Of a DNA stretch of 64,000 nucleotides, positions 1-8,587 are shown one piece after another; the stretch's first letter is position 1; the number at the start of each line of letters is the position of its first letter. The DNA lies in contig NZ_CP135996.1 of NCBI RefSeq assembly GCF_029211325.2, positions 1,116,001 to 1,180,000 of the forward strand, read 5' to 3'. The notes beneath the pieces were generated by a model. The model did no database searches and had not been told where the DNA came from. It saw only the letters and a list, made by a program, of their open reading frames with translations. Position numbers and translations under genes: made by a program. This stretch comes from Caproicibacterium argilliputei (GTDB lineage Bacteria; Bacillota; Clostridia; Oscillospirales; Acutalibacteraceae).

Positions 1-55
1 GGTTTTCATTGTCGATCATCTGTATCGTTTCCAGTATATCGTGGGTGTCAATCAT
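1..55 (-). CDS. UPF0210 (PFL/DUF711 family) protein, N-terminal fragment
   Basis: Only the first 18 codons lie in the window; the gene runs off the left edge. The start ATG is at 53-55 on the complement and the peptide begins MIDTHDILETIQMIDNEN, which resembles the conserved N-terminus of UPF0210 proteins. A GGTGAG element precedes the start. Its upstream neighbour is a small ACT-domain (UPF0237) gene, and the UPF0237-UPF0210 pair is a conserved arrangement in Firmicutes, which supports the call. The biochemical role of the family is poorly defined. Confidence 0.7.
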   Translation of the reverse strand, partial: MIDTHDILETIQMIDNEN

Positions 56-84
56 GTTCTCACCATCCCAATCTTTAGAAAATG

Positions 85-354
85 TCAAATCTTGTGCATG
101 GAGTTGAAAATATCTTCATGCATGACGTGAATCGTAAGCCCCTCTTTTTCGCCCAGCGCTGTAAAGGTATCGGAAAGCTGGCTGAACGGTACTTTGCTGG
201 CGGAAATGTCGACCAGCATGATCATAGCGAATAGATCCTGCAGAACAGATTGTGTGACTTCCACCACGTTGACACTGTTTTCGGCACAGATGGCGGTAAC
301 CTTGGCCAGAATCCCGACCATGTCTTTGCCCAGAACGGTTATGACAGCTCGCAT
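85..354 (-). CDS. ACT domain protein (UPF0237 family)
   Basis: An 89-aa protein that is essentially one ACT domain, starting MRAVITVLGKDMVGILAKV and containing the glycine-turn pattern G-K-D-x-V-G-I typical of amino-acid-sensing ACT folds. I start it at 354, not at the longer open frame (396), because GGAGGAAACTGAT directly precedes this ATG. It lies 29 bp upstream of the UPF0210 gene on the same strand, so the two probably form an operon. A regulatory ligand-sensing role is inferred from the fold; the ligand is unknown. Confidence 0.88.
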   Translation of the reverse strand: MRAVITVLGKDMVGILAKVTAICAENSVNVVEVTQSVLQDLFAMIMLVDISASKVPFSQLSDTFTALGEKEGLTIHVMHEDIFNSMHKI

Positions 355-410
355 ATCAGTTTCCTCCGGTTCTTTTAGTCGCGCTTTACCGCGCAAAATT
401 ATATAAACAT

Positions 411-439
411 ATTATGAATGAGTTTTGGGAACTTGTCAA
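411..439 (-). promoter_or_regulatory. Sigma-A type promoter for the ACT/UPF0210 pair
   Basis: On the minus strand, TTGACA (434-439) and CATAAT (411-416) are separated by exactly 17 bp, and the initiation region would lie about 50 bp upstream of the ACT gene start. Confidence 0.75.
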
Positions 440-521
440 TGCTTTGGCAATGTGTTCAAAATATTTCGTGTGTCCGCGCGGCGAAACGGACACCTTGGTG
501 CTAGGATTCCCGCGGCGGATA

Positions 522-530
522 TGATACAAT
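522..530 (+). promoter_or_regulatory. Extended -10 promoter for the PHP phosphatase gene
   Basis: TGATACAAT is an extended -10 (TGn plus TACAAT) lying 64 bp before the ATG. No good -35 is visible at 17 bp, which is typical of extended -10 promoters. Confidence 0.45.
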
Positions 531-593
531 AGAAAATAGAAAAAATGATGAAAGCGTGCTGCCGGTACAGGCAGCACAGAGAGGGGGCAGCCG

Positions 594-1409
594 ATGCGGT
601 ATCGGTATCTTTCGGATTCACACTGCCACACAGACTGCAGTTTTGACGGGCGCGACTCTGCTATGATGCTGTGCGACAGTGCAGTGCGGCAAGGCCTTTT
701 TTCCTTAACGGTTACAGACCACTGCGAGTGTAACGAGTACTGGGAAAAAGGATATGACAGAGCCATGCTGCAGTCTTATTTCGAGGCGCGCAAGGCCGCG
801 GCGGCGTTTCGCGGGCGGCTGCACGTCCGTGCCGGTATAGAACTGGGGCAGCCACTGCAGGATCGTGCGGCCGCGGAAAATGCACTTTCCCTGTGCGATT
901 ACGACTTCGTCCTGGCCAGCTTGCACAACGTGGCGGGCGCGCCGGATTTTTATGACCTGGACTATGCCACCTGCGACATCCGTGCTCTGCTGCACCGATA
1001 CTTTGAAGAAATGCTGGAAATGGTGCGCTGGGGCAAGTTTGACTCGCTTGCACATCTGACCTATCCGTGGCGGTACACCGGTGGCGAGCACAACGACCTG
1101 CGCATCAGCTATGAACCTTACCGGCAGCAGATTGATGCGGTTTTGCAGGAACTGATTCGGCAGGATAAATGCTTGGAGGTCAATACCAGCGGCCTGCGGC
1201 AGCGCATTGGTACCACGCTGCCAGACCGCCCGATTCTGCAGCGCTACCGGGAGCTTGGCGGCAGGCTTGTTACGCTGGGCAGCGACGCGCACCGCTGGGG
1301 CGATGTCGGCAGCGGCATCGAAGACGGTCTGCGGCTTTTGGAGCAGCTCGGCTTCAGCCGCTTTGCGGTTTACACGGGCCGCCGGCCGGAACTGTACCCG
1401 ATTTCCTGA
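594..1409 (+). CDS. PHP-domain phosphatase, histidinol-phosphatase (HisJ/HisK) type
   Basis: A 271-aa PHP superfamily metal-dependent phosphoesterase. The N-terminus has the metal-binding DSHCHTDCSFDG motif, followed by TVTDHCE, a central ASLHN, and the C-terminal GSDAHR signature, all in the order seen in histidinol-phosphate phosphatases of the HisJ/HisK family (usual length about 265 aa). The ATG follows GAGGGGG. No other his genes are nearby, so the histidine role is inferred from family resemblance; other sugar or polyol phosphates cannot be excluded. A hairpin terminator follows. Confidence 0.8.
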   Translation: MRYRYLSDSHCHTDCSFDGRDSAMMLCDSAVRQGLFSLTVTDHCECNEYWEKGYDRAMLQSYFEARKAAAAFRGRLHVRAGIELGQPLQDRAAAENALSLCDYDFVLASLHNVAGAPDFYDLDYATCDIRALLHRYFEEMLEMVRWGKFDSLAHLTYPWRYTGGEHNDLRISYEPYRQQIDAVLQELIRQDKCLEVNTSGLRQRIGTTLPDRPILQRYRELGGRLVTLGSDAHRWGDVGSGIEDGLRLLEQLGFSRFAVYTGRRPELYPIS

Positions 1410-1462
1410 GTGTTGCCTTGCGGCAATTCTGCAGGTTTTCCAAAAAAATCTGTAAAAAATCA

Positions 1463-1481
1463 CCCCGCTCAGCGGGGTTTT
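1463..1481 (+). terminator. Intrinsic terminator after the PHP phosphatase gene
   Basis: A perfect 6-bp GC stem (CCCCGC / GCGGGG) with loop TCA, followed by TTTT. Confidence 0.7.
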
Positions 1482-1554
1482 ATGTTATGATAAGAGAAAA
1501 ATTCAAAAGTCCGTGCAGCTTTCTGCCCGGAAATATGCATGAGGAGTGAGCACT

Positions 1555-2040
1555 ATGGATCGACTTCTGACACTGCTGAATGAAAATGCCCGCCTGACCA
1601 CCAAGCAGCTGGCGGTCATGCTCAACGAAACTGAGGAAAATGTGAACAACGCCATCACCGAATACGAAAAAAACGGTGTCATCCGTGGCTATAAGGCGAT
1701 TATCAACTGGGAAAAGGTCGACGGTAACAACGCCATTGCGATCATTGAACTGCGCGTTTCTCCCAAGCGCGAGCGCGGCTTTGATGAGATTGCGGGAAAA
1801 ATTATGAGCCTGCCGGAGGTCGACAGCGTGTATCTGGTTTCCGGTGGTTATGACCTCGCGGTGGTCATTCACGGCAGCACCATGCAGGAAGTCGCCATGT
1901 TTGTCATGCGCCGCCTTTCCACGCTGGACAGTGTTCTTTCCACAGCTACGCATTTCGTCCTGACCCGCTACAAAGCGGACGGCATTATCATGAATGCCGC
2001 GGAGGAGAAGGACGGGAGGAGGGACCTTTCCTGTGATTGA
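1555..2040 (+). CDS. Lrp/AsnC family transcriptional regulator
   Basis: 161 aa: an N-terminal winged helix-turn-helix (LTTKQLAVMLNETEENV) followed by a RAM/ligand-binding domain with the VYLVSGGYDLAVVIHG core. Lrp-type regulators sense amino acids and act as dimers or octamers. The ATG at 1555 is preferred to the in-frame GTG at 1546 because GAGGAG (1541-1546) would overlap the GTG and is well spaced for the ATG. The stop overlaps the start of the next gene, an aminotransferase, by 8 bp, so the regulator probably controls or responds to that enzyme's amino acid. This Lrp-aminotransferase pairing is common in Firmicutes. Confidence 0.9.
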   Translation: MDRLLTLLNENARLTTKQLAVMLNETEENVNNAITEYEKNGVIRGYKAIINWEKVDGNNAIAIIELRVSPKRERGFDEIAGKIMSLPEVDSVYLVSGGYDLAVVIHGSTMQEVAMFVMRRLSTLDSVLSTATHFVLTRYKADGIIMNAAEEKDGRRDLSCD

Positions 2041-3217
2041 CTACTCCAGCCGGCTGAATCCGGAGATTCAGGCGCTCAAGCCCTCTGGCATCCGGAAGTT
2101 TTTTGACATCGCAAATGAAATGGACGATGTGATTTCCCTTTCTATCGGCGAGCCGGATTTTGTGACGCCGTGGCACATCCGGCAGGCGGGCATCCGCTCT
2201 TTGGAGGACGGAAAAACCTGGTACAGTCCTAACCGTGGTTTTATGGAACTGCGCGAGGGTATCTGCCAGTGGTTTGCGCACCACTACCGCGTGCAGTATG
2301 AGCCGAAAACCGAGTGCCTGGTGACCGTTGGCGGCAGTGAAGCGATTGACGGCTGTATGCGCTGCCTGATTCAGCCCGGCGACGAGGTGCTGATTCCGCA
2401 GCCGAGTTTTGTCTGCTACCAGCCGCTGGCAGAAATGGCGGGTGGCGTGCCGGTTATTCTGGAAACCAAAGCGGAAAACAGCTTTCGGTTGACACCGGAA
2501 GAGCTGAAAGCGGCAATTACACCGAAAACGAAGCTGTTGATTCTGCCGTACCCGAACAATCCCACCGGCGCGGTCATGCGCCGTGAGCACCTGAATGCAC
2601 TGGCAGATGTACTGCGTGGAACGGACGTGATGGTGCTTTCCGATGAGATTTACAGCGAACTGACTTACGGCGATACCCGCCATGTGACATTTTCCGCGAT
2701 TCCGGATATGCGCGAGCGTACGGTGGTCATCAACGGCTTTTCCAAGGCCTTTGCCATGACCGGCTGGCGTCTGGGATTTGCGCTTGGGCCGGAACCGATT
2801 ATTAAGCAAATGACCAAATTGCACCAGTACGCCATCATGAGCGCGCCAACCATGAGCCAACTTGCCGCAGTGGAGGCAATGAACAACGGTGACAGCGACA
2901 GTGCTTATATGCGGGAGCAGTACGATATGCGCCGCCGCCTGATTGTGGATGGCTTTAATGAATTGGGACTGACCTGCTTTGAGCCGGAGGGCGCGTTTTA
3001 CATTTTCCCCTGTATCCGTTCCACAGGGCTGACCAGCGATGCCTTCTGTGAAAAGCTGATTCAGGAGGAGCACGTCGCGGTGGTGCCCGGTTCGGCTTTC
3101 GGGGACTGTGGGGAAGGGTTTGTCCGTGTTTCCTATTCCTACAGTATTAAGCATATCACAGAAGCGCTTTCCCGTATCGCACATTTTGTGCAGCGGCACC
3201 ACGCGGACACGCTTTAA
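2033..3217 (+). CDS. Class I/II pyridoxal-phosphate aminotransferase, PatA/AlaT-like
   Basis: 394 aa, fold type I aminotransferase. The PLP lysine is in INGFSKAFAMTGWR, with the upstream YPNNPTG and LSDEIYSELTY motifs and a C-terminal GAFYIFP. The overall pattern (LNPEIQALKPSGIRKF near the N-terminus, VISLSIGEPDF) resembles Bacillus PatA (N-acetyl-LL-diaminopimelate aminotransferase) and alanine/aspartate aminotransferases. The GTG at 2033 is chosen because GGGAGGAGGG sits 10 bp upstream; the longer frame from 1994 would add an odd Arg/Gly-rich extension. Because dapL is also present in the window, a DAP role is not required and substrate specificity is open. Confidence 0.88.
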   Translation: MIDYSSRLNPEIQALKPSGIRKFFDIANEMDDVISLSIGEPDFVTPWHIRQAGIRSLEDGKTWYSPNRGFMELREGICQWFAHHYRVQYEPKTECLVTVGGSEAIDGCMRCLIQPGDEVLIPQPSFVCYQPLAEMAGGVPVILETKAENSFRLTPEELKAAITPKTKLLILPYPNNPTGAVMRREHLNALADVLRGTDVMVLSDEIYSELTYGDTRHVTFSAIPDMRERTVVINGFSKAFAMTGWRLGFALGPEPIIKQMTKLHQYAIMSAPTMSQLAAVEAMNNGDSDSAYMREQYDMRRRLIVDGFNELGLTCFEPEGAFYIFPCIRSTGLTSDAFCEKLIQEEHVAVVPGSAFGDCGEGFVRVSYSYSIKHITEALSRIAHFVQRHHADTL

Positions 3218-3228
3218 GGGGGAGTTTT

Positions 3229-4098
3229 GTGCTGACGGAACCTGCGTTTGCAAAGCTGAATCTGGCATTGGACATTACTGGGAAGCGGGCGGATGGTTAT
3301 CACCTGCTGCAAATGGTCAACGTGAGCGTTTCGCTCTGTGACACCCTCACGTTTGAGCGGGCATCGGGCGGCTTGCAGGTACACTGCCGGACGCAGCCGG
3401 GGGCGGCACCGGTGCCGGATGGACCGGAAAATCTGGTTTACCGCGCGGCGGAAGCGTTTTTTGCGCTGACCGGTGAGCAAGATCGGAATGTTCGGATTTT
3501 CGTCGAAAAGCACATTCCGAGCCAGGCGGGGCTGGGGGGCGGCAGTGCGGACGCTGCGGCCGCCCTGCGTGGATTATGCCGGCTTTATACCCATCCGCTG
3601 TCGGCGCAGGCGCTTTGCCGCGCCGCCGAGAAACTCGGCGCGGACGTGCCGTTTTGCGTGCAGGGGGGGACGGCACTGGCAGAGGGCATCGGCGAACGCC
3701 TGACGCCGCTGTCACCGCTGCCACCGTGTTGGTTTGTTGTTTGCAAACCGCCGGTGGGTGTCGATACCGCGCAGGCGTACCGGCAGGCTGATGAAGCGGC
3801 TTCCTTGTATACGCCGCATACGCCGCCGGTTCTTGCGGCGCTGCGGGAGCAAAGCTTGCGGAAGCTCGGCGCTGCGCTTGGCAACACCTTTGCGGCAGCG
3901 CTGCCCCTGCCACAGGTGCAGGCGCTGGAGCAACAGTTGCGGCAGGCAGGGGCGCTGGGAGCCTGTATGACCGGTTCCGGTTCGGCGGTTTTCGGTCTGT
4001 TTGACCGGCAGGAAACCGCGGTGGAGGCTTCGGCTGCGCTGGGGCGGTGTTGTGCGGATACTTTTCTGTGTGTGCCGCAGAAGGCCATTACCCTTTAA
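3229..4098 (+). CDS. ispE: 4-diphosphocytidyl-2-C-methyl-D-erythritol kinase
   Basis: 289-aa GHMP kinase of the MEP isoprenoid pathway; it phosphorylates CDP-methylerythritol. Visible motifs are the N-terminal AKLNLALDITGKRADGYH, the ATP-binding PSQAGLGGGSADAAA, and the C-terminal GACMTGSGSAVFG. The GTG start is 8-13 bp after AAGGGGGAG. It follows the aminotransferase by 11 bp in the same transcription unit. The prenyl transferase at 33.1 kb acts later in the same pathway. Confidence 0.95.
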   Translation: MLTEPAFAKLNLALDITGKRADGYHLLQMVNVSVSLCDTLTFERASGGLQVHCRTQPGAAPVPDGPENLVYRAAEAFFALTGEQDRNVRIFVEKHIPSQAGLGGGSADAAAALRGLCRLYTHPLSAQALCRAAEKLGADVPFCVQGGTALAEGIGERLTPLSPLPPCWFVVCKPPVGVDTAQAYRQADEAASLYTPHTPPVLAALREQSLRKLGAALGNTFAAALPLPQVQALEQQLRQAGALGACMTGSGSAVFGLFDRQETAVEASAALGRCCADTFLCVPQKAITL

Positions 4099-4112
4099 AA
4101 GAAAACAAAAAA

Positions 4113-4164
4113 AGAAGACGCGCTTGCGGCGCCCCTTTCGGGTGCGTTGCAAAGCGCGTCTTTT
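4113..4164. terminator. Bidirectional terminator between ispE and the rodA-like gene
   Basis: GACGCGCTT (4117-4125) pairs with AAGCGCGTC (4152-4160), with an A-run on the left and TTTT on the right, so it can serve both convergent genes. Confidence 0.75.
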
Positions 4165-4188
4165 CCTATCTTCGTTTTTGTGGGCGTG

Positions 4189-5343
4189 CTATTCAAACAA
4201 TCGGCGGCTGTTGCGACCGTCTTCGCGGTGTATCACAACGCTTTCCACCAAACCGAACCCGAAGTACAGACACATCACAGAGGAACCGCCGGAGCTGAAG
4301 AACGGCAGCGTAACCCCCATAACCGGCAGCAGGTTCAGGCACATACCGAGGTTAAACAGTGTTTGGGAAAACACCATTGCAAAAAAGCCAATGCAGATAC
4401 TGCTGCCCTGCAGGTCGGTGGAGCGGCGCGCGTTGCGCAGGCAGCGCAGCATCAGTACTACCAAAAGTACGATGATGGCAACACAGCCGATAAAGCCAAG
4501 CTGCTCCCCGGCCACAGAAAAGATGAAGTCACTTGCCTGTACCGGCACAGCGCTGGAGTTGACCCGCGGTGAAACAAACAGGCCGCGCCCGGTCAGCTGC
4601 CCGCTGGAAATGCTCATTTTACCGGCAAGCTGCTGAAATCCGTAATTGTTGGGGTCGGTTTCCGGGTGGCGAAAAATCAACATACGGGCTTTCTGATAGT
4701 CTTCCAGCAGAAAGTTCCACGCAATCGGTGCGCCCACCGCTGCCACACCCAGCAGCGCGGCAAAATAGCGCAGCTGCACGCCAGCGGTAAAGGTCATAAA
4801 CAGGAACATGAAAATAAAAATAATCGCGGTGCCGGTGTCCCCTTCGCGCTGTACCAGCAGAATCGGGACGGCAGCGTGCACCAGAAGCAGCAGCACGCTT
4901 TTGAAATCATGCAGGCGCTCCTCTTCCTGCAGCAGATCCAGGTGCTTGCCGAAGGTTATGAGGAATCCGATTTTAACCAATTCACTGGTTTGAAAGGTGA
5001 TGCCTCCCGGCAGCGAAAGCCAGGCGCGTGCATCAACACCGCCGGAACCGGTGATGGAAATGCCTTTCCACAGTGTCAGCAGCAGCAGAAAAACGCAGAA
5101 TGCCGCAATGGGAATCCAGTAGTTTGCAATTGTGCGGTAATCAATCAAAGTGAGCACAATGGCGCCGATGTAACCGACGACAACGGCCATCAGCTGCACA
5201 GAAAAGTAGCTGCGGCCGCCACCGGTTTTGGGAACAGTTTTCAGCAGCAGCAGGCTGTAAGCCGAAATCAGCAGCATGATGATCCAAAGCAGCTTGTCGG
5301 TGCGCCGAATGTAATCAGCCGCGCGTGTACCAAAGTTATGCAT
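4189..5343 (-). CDS. FtsW/RodA/SpoVE family peptidoglycan glycosyltransferase (RodA-like)
   Basis: 384-aa polytopic membrane protein of the SEDS family, which polymerises lipid II during elongation, division or cortex synthesis. Motifs seen are the ARAWLSLPG stretch, FQTSELVKIG, the REGDTGTA loop, and the C-terminal LLPVMGVTLPFFSSGGSS, which is the SEDS signature. I start at 5343 (MHNFGTRAADY) because AAAGGA lies 8 bp upstream; the open frame extends 20 codons further. No class B PBP partner is adjacent, so RodA versus SpoVE cannot be settled. Confidence 0.88.
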   Translation of the reverse strand: MHNFGTRAADYIRRTDKLLWIIMLLISAYSLLLLKTVPKTGGGRSYFSVQLMAVVVGYIGAIVLTLIDYRTIANYWIPIAAFCVFLLLLTLWKGISITGSGGVDARAWLSLPGGITFQTSELVKIGFLITFGKHLDLLQEEERLHDFKSVLLLLVHAAVPILLVQREGDTGTAIIFIFMFLFMTFTAGVQLRYFAALLGVAAVGAPIAWNFLLEDYQKARMLIFRHPETDPNNYGFQQLAGKMSISSGQLTGRGLFVSPRVNSSAVPVQASDFIFSVAGEQLGFIGCVAIIVLLVVLMLRCLRNARRSTDLQGSSICIGFFAMVFSQTLFNLGMCLNLLPVMGVTLPFFSSGGSSVMCLYFGFGLVESVVIHREDGRNSRRLFE

Positions 5344-5391
5344 CGCATACGTCCTTTCGCCGCGTTCTGCACGCGGAACAGATTCCAAATT

Positions 5392-5400
5392 ATTATAGCA
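5392..5400 (-). promoter_or_regulatory. Extended -10 promoter for the rodA-like gene
   Basis: On the minus strand TGCTATAAT is a perfect extended -10. No clear -35 is seen. Confidence 0.5.
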
Positions 5401-5434
5401 CAAATTTCTTCGGTGTACTACTCTAATCGGGTCG

Positions 5435-5460
5435 AAAAAAGGGTGCGCCGAAGCGCACCC
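5435..5460 (-). terminator. Intrinsic terminator of the two-component operon
   Basis: A perfect inverted repeat GGGTGCGC / GCGCACCC with loop CGAA; on the minus strand it is followed by TTTTTT (5435-5440). Confidence 0.85.
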
Positions 5461-5477
5461 TTCCGAACAGGACCGGT

Positions 5478-7652
5478 TTATTGAAAGTCAGTTGTATTTG
5501 CCGAAGTTGATTCGGCTTTCGGCGGCTGCCCAAGTGGCAGAACCACCTCAGCGGTAAAAAGATCTGCCTGCGCGGAAATGGAGAATCTGCCGCCGCAGGC
5601 CTGCGTGAAGCTTTGCGCGATGGAAAGCCCCAGCCCGCTGCCCTCTGTTGTGCGGTTCTTGTCGCCGCGGGTAAAGCGCTCCAGCAGCGCCTGAGCATCG
5701 CCGATTTCATACTTTGACGTATTGCGAATGCGCACGCAGGCGTTGACGGGGTCAATGGTGAGCGTTACAAATATGCGCGAGTTTTCCAGAGAATACTGCG
5801 CCGCATTTTGAAAGAGGTTTTGAAATACGCGGTACAGCCGGTCGCCGTCCGAGTGAATCCACACCGGCCGGTCCGGCAGCTGTGTACGGAATGTGACCGG
5901 TGCCGCCGCAATCCGCTCATCCATGTCTGCCAGCGTTTGGCGGAGCAGCTTTGCAAGGTCCAGTGTTTTGCTGTTGACGGTAAGGTTGCCGCTGACGGCT
6001 TTGGAAACGTCAAACACATCCTGTACAATGGCCTTGAGGCGGTCGCTTTTCTGCGCAAGGATTTGTACGTAGTCGCGCGCAGTGGGGGAGAGCTCCTCTT
6101 CCTGCAGCAGATCCACGTAGCTGATGATGGAGGTCAGCGGCGTTTTCAGGTCATGACTGACATTCGTGACCAGCTCCACTTTCATGCGCTCACTGCGCAC
6201 ACGCTGGTTCACCGCCTCTTCGATGCCACCCTGCAGGTCGTTCAGGTCATAGGCAGCCGCCGAAAGCTGTTCGCAGCCGCCCACATGAATAGGCTGCGGC
6301 TGTGAGCCGCTGCGAAGCAGCCGGATTTGCTCCGTCAGCTTTGCCATCTGCAAGCCGAGAAATTCGCATTTTTTCCAGCAGCGGTACTCGAGGTAAAACA
6401 CAAGAGCCAAGGTGGCGCTGAGCGGCACGAAGGAAAAGAAAAAGAGAGAATCCGGCATCTGGCCGCCGGCAGCCATCAAGAACAGATAGCAAAGTATGGC
6501 GCAAATATCCACCACAATATACAGCGGCAGCAGCCAGCGTTGAATTTGTTTTGCCAGCGGGGTCTTTTCACTCCCGCTCCGCAGAGAGCCATGCGCCCGC
6601 TGCCACAGGGTACGAAGCAAGCTGCGTCTGGCAAAGGTATGAAAGCGCAGGTCGTTGAATAGAAAATAGGCAAGCCAAACATACCAGAGCAAAAGAAAAA
6701 TCATGCGGAACAGCGTGAGCCCCCAGCCATTGTACGACTGGTAAAAGAATAGAAAAAGTGGGAGAAAACACAGCACAGCCAGCACAACCAGTTTTAGTTC
6801 CGCTGGAATATTTCCGACCGCCTCAGAAAAAATGTTTTCCACCCGGTACTTGCCTGCGTGGGCCAGCGCACTGAGAACCAGCAGCAGCACTGCCGCGCTG
6901 AGTAGCAGCACAGAGGCATCGGTGATGGTGTTGTACAGATGCTTTTCGCTGGTATACAGTTGGTAAACCTCTGTGAACGGTGTGTGGTTCGGAATTGCCA
7001 GATACACCGTTCGCGACTGGATGGAAAACGTTTTTTCCGTGTGTCCGGAGTAATCAGTCAAGTCTGCAAGGCGGTAGTTCAGAAGCATATTACGCAAAGA
7101 TACCGCCCACTGGCGGCTCGGCAGGTTATCCGGCTGGCTTGCCTGGGTGAGGGTGACCTGCGTGATAACACTGTCTTTGATTTGCACAGTCAGCAGAGGA
7201 ACGCTTGTTCGGAAATTGTCAGATTGCAAAGTGCTGTAATTGATATCGCCCTGCTGATAAATCAGGTTTCCGTTTTCAACGGCGGCACAGGGAAAAGGCA
7301 GCATATCGTAAGCGTAATCTTTGTAGCCATGAAAGGAATACGGATAGGAGGAATCGTCATAGGACTTTCCATTTGTTTGCACGCGTGACATCTGGTTGAC
7401 CGTGGAGAGCACCGACTGCCGAAAAAGGTTGGTATCCTTTACGTCTGTTTGCAGGAGGTCGTAATAAGACGTGTCACCTGCATCAGCCGCTGCCCGCGGT
7501 CCCAAAAAGCAGGTTCCGACCGTCAGCAGCAGGCTGACACCCAGAAAAAAGCTGACCCAGCCGAGCAAATGGCTGTTTCGCCAACCGCCGACCTGCTCAG
7601 GGGCAGCCTGCGGTTCTTTTTGCTTCTTTAATTCTTTCCATTTTGTAGCCAA
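5478..7652 (-). CDS. Membrane sensor histidine kinase
   Basis: 724 aa. A membrane segment at about 28-50 is followed by an extracytoplasmic region of about 195 residues, then five more hydrophobic segments (about 247-265, 286-303, 312-332, 374-395, 402-420) and a HisKA domain with phospho-acceptor His500 in NVSHDLKTPLTS. An HATPase_c domain follows, with N-box FQNLFQNAAQYS and G-box GSGLGLSIA. The TTG start at 7652 overlaps the response regulator gene by 56 bp, so they are co-transcribed. The six-segment topology with one large external domain is more elaborate than a plain VanS-type kinase. The signal is unknown. Confidence 0.9.
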   Translation of the reverse strand: MATKWKELKKQKEPQAAPEQVGGWRNSHLLGWVSFFLGVSLLLTVGTCFLGPRAAADAGDTSYYDLLQTDVKDTNLFRQSVLSTVNQMSRVQTNGKSYDDSSYPYSFHGYKDYAYDMLPFPCAAVENGNLIYQQGDINYSTLQSDNFRTSVPLLTVQIKDSVITQVTLTQASQPDNLPSRQWAVSLRNMLLNYRLADLTDYSGHTEKTFSIQSRTVYLAIPNHTPFTEVYQLYTSEKHLYNTITDASVLLLSAAVLLLVLSALAHAGKYRVENIFSEAVGNIPAELKLVVLAVLCFLPLFLFFYQSYNGWGLTLFRMIFLLLWYVWLAYFLFNDLRFHTFARRSLLRTLWQRAHGSLRSGSEKTPLAKQIQRWLLPLYIVVDICAILCYLFLMAAGGQMPDSLFFFSFVPLSATLALVFYLEYRCWKKCEFLGLQMAKLTEQIRLLRSGSQPQPIHVGGCEQLSAAAYDLNDLQGGIEEAVNQRVRSERMKVELVTNVSHDLKTPLTSIISYVDLLQEEELSPTARDYVQILAQKSDRLKAIVQDVFDVSKAVSGNLTVNSKTLDLAKLLRQTLADMDERIAAAPVTFRTQLPDRPVWIHSDGDRLYRVFQNLFQNAAQYSLENSRIFVTLTIDPVNACVRIRNTSKYEIGDAQALLERFTRGDKNRTTEGSGLGLSIAQSFTQACGGRFSISAQADLFTAEVVLPLGQPPKAESTSANTTDFQ

Positions 7653-8328
7653 GACCCCACACCACCTTTAAATATTCAGGTTCTTTCGGATTGAGTTCGA
7701 TTTTTTCACGGATGCGCCGGATATGTACCATCACGGTGTTTTCCACACTGTAGGCATCCTCCTCCCACACCCGCCGATAGATTTCCTCAGCGGAAAAAAC
7801 ACGCCCGAGGTTTTGCATGAAAAGGCTCACGATTTTAGTTTCCGTTGCGGTCAGGTGCACCGCTTCGCCGTCTGCAGTCAGCTGCATTGCCGCCGGGTCA
7901 AAAGCAAGCCGCCCCGTGCGCAGAATGCCGCGGCGCTGCTCGTCGTGGCGGCTGCCCAGCGTTTTGTAGCGCCGCAGCTGCGACTTTACCCGCGCGGTCA
8001 GTTCCAGTGGATTGAACGGTTTGGTGATGTAGTCGTCCGCACCCATGGAAAGTCCCAGAATTTTATCGGAATCCTCACTTTTTGCGGACAGCACCAAAAT
8101 GGGCAGGTTCCGCTTTTCTCGAATGCGCATCACTGCGGAAAGGCCGTCTAGCTTTGGCATCATCACGTCAATAATCAGCAGACAGATCTGCGGATTTGTT
8201 ACTTTTTCCAACGCCTCCATTCCGTCGTAGGCACACTCTGTCTGCAGACCTTCCTTCTGCAGCAGCAGCGCAATGGCCCTTGTGATTTCGTGGTCGTCAT
8301 CCACGACCAGGATTTTGTCTTCATTCAT
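7597..8328 (-). CDS. OmpR/PhoB family response regulator
   Basis: 243 aa. The receiver domain has the acidic pocket DDD (10-12), phospho-acceptor Asp54 in LLIIDVMMPKLDG, and Lys in DDYITKPFNP; the C-terminal winged helix carries VENTVMVHIRRIREKIE. It is transcribed first in the operon with the histidine kinase. The start follows AGGAGGAAAATA. Its sequence is close to VanR/WalR-type regulators. Three TTTGTAAGA boxes lie upstream, suggesting autoregulation. Confidence 0.95.
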   Translation of the reverse strand: MNEDKILVVDDDHEITRAIALLLQKEGLQTECAYDGMEALEKVTNPQICLLIIDVMMPKLDGLSAVMRIREKRNLPILVLSAKSEDSDKILGLSMGADDYITKPFNPLELTARVKSQLRRYKTLGSRHDEQRRGILRTGRLAFDPAAMQLTADGEAVHLTATETKIVSLFMQNLGRVFSAEEIYRRVWEEDAYSVENTVMVHIRRIREKIELNPKEPEYLKVVWGLGYKMERIKEAKRTAGCP

Positions 8329-8349
8329 TATTTTCCTCCTGTGCCTTTT

Positions 8350-8407
8350 ATCATAGCCTGAAAATCTTACAAAGAAGCTGCCGGATTTCTTACAAATTTC
8401 TTACAAA
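8350..8407 (-). promoter_or_regulatory. Two-component operon promoter with three TTTGTAAGA boxes
   Basis: TCTTACAAA (TTTGTAAGA on the coding strand) occurs at 8365-8373, 8388-8396 and 8399-8407, with start-to-start spacing of 23 and 11 bp, about two and one helical turns. The last box ends at the -35 region of a TATGAT -10 (8350-8355, minus). This is the geometry expected of a PhoB/OmpR-type activator site; that the adjacent regulator binds here is inference. Confidence 0.6.
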
Positions 8408-8534
8408 GCGCGGCAGAGCCGTCTTCGGTTTCTCCATTTTAACACAGAATAGGAAAATCTGCAGCGTGCAGCCCGCCCAAAATGAAAAAATGAAAAGATA
8501 GACGAAATCAGTGCTTTCGCAACCGCTGATATTG

Positions 8535-8543
8535 TGCTATACT
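8535..8543 (+). promoter_or_regulatory. Extended -10 promoter for fhs
   Basis: TGCTATACT is a good extended -10 about 45 bp before the fhs start. TTTCGC about 18 bp upstream is a poor -35. Confidence 0.5.
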
Positions 8544-8587
8544 GAAAAGCAAGTATGTGCAAGAATCGTACAAGGAGGGACCGTATC

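Noticed and set aside
1988..3268. Long open frame (426 codons) on the minus strand over the aminotransferase gene
   Set aside because: It mirrors a gene with clear PLP motifs; no RBS or family signal on the other strand. Long antisense frames are common in GC-rich coding DNA here.
4666..5484. 272-codon plus-strand frame over the rodA-like gene
   Set aside because: Antisense shadow of a SEDS protein; Gln-rich product without motifs.
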